From contig NZ_JACHFK010000016.1 of NCBI RefSeq assembly GCF_014201805.1, positions 13,378 to 77,377 of the forward strand: a DNA stretch of 64,000 bases, written 5' to 3'. The notes beneath the pieces are model-generated. The model had not been told where the DNA came from. It worked only from the letters and a program-made list of their open reading frames with translations, and did no database searches. The stretch comes from Deinococcus metalli (GTDB lineage: Bacteria > Deinococcota > Deinococci > Deinococcales > Deinococcaceae). This document shows, in pieces, positions 62,307 to 64,000 of the stretch (positions within the stretch are counted from its first letter, which is position 1; each line of letters starts with the position of its first letter). The position numbers and the translations under genes are program-made.

Positions 62307-63707
62307 ATGAACGGAAAGCACATCACCAAACTGGGCTTCGAGCGGGCCGCGATCGGCCTGGCCCTCGCGGCCGCGACCGAGCGGGAACGCGCGGGCGTGG
62401 ACCGGGGCGACATCCTCACGGAACTGCGGGCCGTGCAGGCCGATCCGGCCGCCTACACGGCCGGCGTGTACGCCCCACTGGCGGCCGAGCTGCTGGCCCG
62501 CGCCGCAGAGCGGGACTCGAAGGCCGGGGTGGCTTTGCGCGACCGGCCCCTGCCGTACCCGGTGTGGGGCGAGGACCTGATCGAACCCGGTGCCCGCGCC
62601 CAGATGGACGTCGCCATGCGCCTGCCGGTCAGCCGGGCGGGCGCGCTGATGCCCGACGCGCACGTGGGCTACGGCCTGCCCATCGGTGGGGTGCTCGCCA
62701 CCGAGAACGCGGTCATTCCCTACGGCGTGGGCGTGGACATCGGCTGCTCGATGATGCTGAGCGTGCTGCCGGCCGCGCCGGGCGGCCTGGCCACCGACGA
62801 GGCCCGCGCCCTGCTGCTGAAGCACACCCGCTTCGGCGCCGGCGTCGGCTTCGAGAAGCGCGACCGCGAGGATCACGCGGTGCTGCACGAGGCCGCGTGG
62901 GACGACCAGCCCCTGCTGCGTCACCTGCATGACAAGGCCGTGGCCCAGGTGGGCACCAGCGGCAGCGGGAACCACTTCGTGGAGTTCGGCACCCTGACCG
63001 TGGACACGCCGGACCTGGGCCTGGACGCCGGCGAGTACCTCGCGGTGCTGTCGCACAGCGGCTCACGCGGCTTTGGCGCGCAGGTGGCCAACCACTTCAC
63101 CGCGCTGGCGCAGAAGCGTCACCCGGGCCTCAACCCGGCCGCCAAGAACCTCGCGTGGCTGCCGCTGGACAGCGAGGACGGCCAGGCCTACTGGCAGGCC
63201 ATGACCCTCGCCGGCCGCTACGCCCTGGCGAACCACGACCTGATCCACGCCCGGCTGGCCCGCGCGCTGGGCGAGCGCCCGCTGGCGCAGGTCAGCAACA
63301 GCCACAACCTCGCGTGGCGGCAGGTCGTGGACGGCCAGGACGTGATCGTGCACCGCAAGGGCGCCACGCCCGCCCGCGAGGGGCAGCTGGGCCTGATCCC
63401 CGGCTCGATGGCTGACCCGGGCTTCGTGGTCCGTGGCCGCGGCAACGCGGGCGCCCTGGACAGCGCGAGCCACGGCGCAGGCCGCGCGCTGGGCCGCCGG
63501 GCCGCCGCGAACACGCTGGCCAAGAAGGATGTGCAGGCGTACCTCGCGCAGCGGGGCGTGACCCTGATCGGCGGAGGGATCGACGAAGCGCCGCAGGCAT
63601 ACAAACGCATAGAGGACGTCCTGGCGCGGCAAAACGAGCTGGTGGATGTGTTGGCCCGCTTCACGCCCCGGGTGGTCCGGATGGACACCGGGAGCGAGGA
63701 CGTCTGA
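62307..63707 (+). CDS. rtcB: RNA-splicing ligase RtcB
   Basis: 466 residues. It joins RNA 2',3'-cyclic phosphate or 3'-phosphate ends to 5'-hydroxyl ends with GTP and Mn. Metal and guanylation motifs are all present: MPDAHVGYGLPIGG, GVDIGCSMM, GTSGSGNHFVEFG, SHSGSRGFGA, VHRKGATPA and the catalytic His of ASHGAGRALGRR. It is full length. The stop lies only five bases upstream of the -35 of the rRNA promoter. Start ATG at 62307 has GGAACGGA before it. Confidence 0.95.
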   Translation: MNGKHITKLGFERAAIGLALAAATERERAGVDRGDILTELRAVQADPAAYTAGVYAPLAAELLARAAERDSKAGVALRDRPLPYPVWGEDLIEPGARAQMDVAMRLPVSRAGALMPDAHVGYGLPIGGVLATENAVIPYGVGVDIGCSMMLSVLPAAPGGLATDEARALLLKHTRFGAGVGFEKRDREDHAVLHEAAWDDQPLLRHLHDKAVAQVGTSGSGNHFVEFGTLTVDTPDLGLDAGEYLAVLSHSGSRGFGAQVANHFTALAQKRHPGLNPAAKNLAWLPLDSEDGQAYWQAMTLAGRYALANHDLIHARLARALGERPLAQVSNSHNLAWRQVVDGQDVIVHRKGATPAREGQLGLIPGSMADPGFVVRGRGNAGALDSASHGAGRALGRRAAANTLAKKDVQAYLAQRGVTLIGGGIDEAPQAYKRIEDVLARQNELVDVLARFTPRVVRMDTGSEDV

Positions 63708-63712
63708 GGGTG

Positions 63713-63741
63713 TTGACAGATTCCGGCTGGCGACTTATAGT
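63713..63741 (+). promoter_or_regulatory. Strong rRNA promoter
   Basis: Perfect -35 TTGACA (63713-63718), 17-base spacer and -10 TATAGT (63736-63741). Transcription would begin near 63748. Confidence 0.9.
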
Positions 63742-63747
63742 TCTCTT

Positions 63748-63984
63748 CGCCCGAGAAAAAGGGCGCGACGGAAAAGCTGAAAAGCTCCGTCGGGATGCAT
63801 GAAAATCTGGTATCGATGACGATGACAGGCTTCCCCGACAGGGGAAGGCACCCGGCCCTCCTCCCCGGATGGCCCCAGAGGTGCAAAAGGTCGCAAGACC
63901 ACCGAGAGTGACCCTTTGGGGTCACAGCCAAGCGCAAGCTTGGATCGAACTGTACTTAAAGGCCATCTGGCCTTGGGTAACCAT
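63748..63984 (+). ncRNA. 16S rRNA leader with a row of hairpins
   Basis: About 237 bases. Hairpins with 4-base loops follow one another: CTTCCCC/GGGGAAG (63830-63847), GGTC-GCAA-GACC (63889-63900), GTGACCC/GGGTCAC (63908-63925), CCAAGC-GCAA-GCTTGG (63928-63943) and AAGGCC/GGCCTT (63959-63974). A first stem near 63760-63795 pairs CGACGGA with TCCGTCG. No clear boxA was found. Confidence 0.75.
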
Positions 63985-64000
63985 TTTATGGAGAGTTTGA
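63985..64000 (+). rRNA. rrs: 16S ribosomal RNA, 5' end only
   Basis: TTTATGGAGAGTTTGA matches the conserved 5' start of bacterial 16S rRNA; the gene continues beyond the window. The exact mature end may differ by a few bases. Confidence 0.92.

Overview
The window is a 64 kb piece of a high-GC bacterial chromosome, most likely from Deinococcus or a close relative. This rests on several points: a pair of adjacent deoxynucleoside kinases, a long multi-domain ribosomal protein L25/CTC, an EF-P with arginine at position 32, many genes with a TANNNT -10 box 5-7 bases before the start codon (leaderless transcripts, a known Deinococcus habit), and a 16S rRNA 5' end at the right edge. No mobile element, CRISPR array or tRNA was found. 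The species cannot be named from the sequence alone.

Layout. 1-4.5 kb: pyruvate dehydrogenase E1 and E2 (aceE, 5' end cut off, and aceF). 4.5-6 kb: leftward PadR regulator, HAAS-like membrane protein and signal peptidase I. 6-10.6 kb: an RLIG1-like RNA ligase, a DinB-fold protein, a tiny membrane protein, an S8 protease, an SDR oxidoreductase and an App1-type phosphatase. 10.6-15.6 kb: RNase R with long tails, and exonuclease III. 16.3-24.4 kb: the most unusual stretch, four tandem paralogous lipoproteins with different C-terminal modules (one a seven-bladed RCC1-type propeller), then a small beta-rich secreted protein and a repeat lipoprotein. 24.4-29.8 kb: methyltransferase, accC/accB, efp, rplY and a lipoprotein zincin. 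29.9-36.5 kb: transhydrogenase sthA and an RND efflux pump with its adaptor. 36.7-44.4 kb: a low-complexity secreted protein, a TMEM175 channel, cupin, HD hydrolase, korAB, VOC and PNPOx-like proteins and an ATP-grasp protein. 44.5-48.2 kb: sufCBD. 48.4-52.3 kb: an ExbB/ExbD/TonB-like operon whose transducer ends in a non-TonB domain. 52.4-64 kb: histidine kinase, coaX, glmS with a glmS ribozyme in its leader, a Cys-less FmdB-like protein, an HtrA-type protease, SPFH plus Arc-like repressor behind a 20-bp perfect palindrome, two deoxynucleoside kinases, murE, rtcB, and a consensus rRNA promoter with a hairpin-rich 16S leader.

How the genes relate. Most of the window is core metabolism (acetyl-CoA formation and carboxylation, 2-oxoacid oxidation, Fe-S assembly, wall precursor synthesis, translation). 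Between these lie envelope modules that look lineage-specific: the lipoprotein cluster, the ExbBD-transducer operon and several Ala/Pro/Thr-rich extracytoplasmic proteins. Two unrelated RNA ligases (RLIG1-like and RtcB), RNase R, exonuclease III and the salvage kinases fit an RNA/DNA repair-rich lifestyle, but that link is inference.
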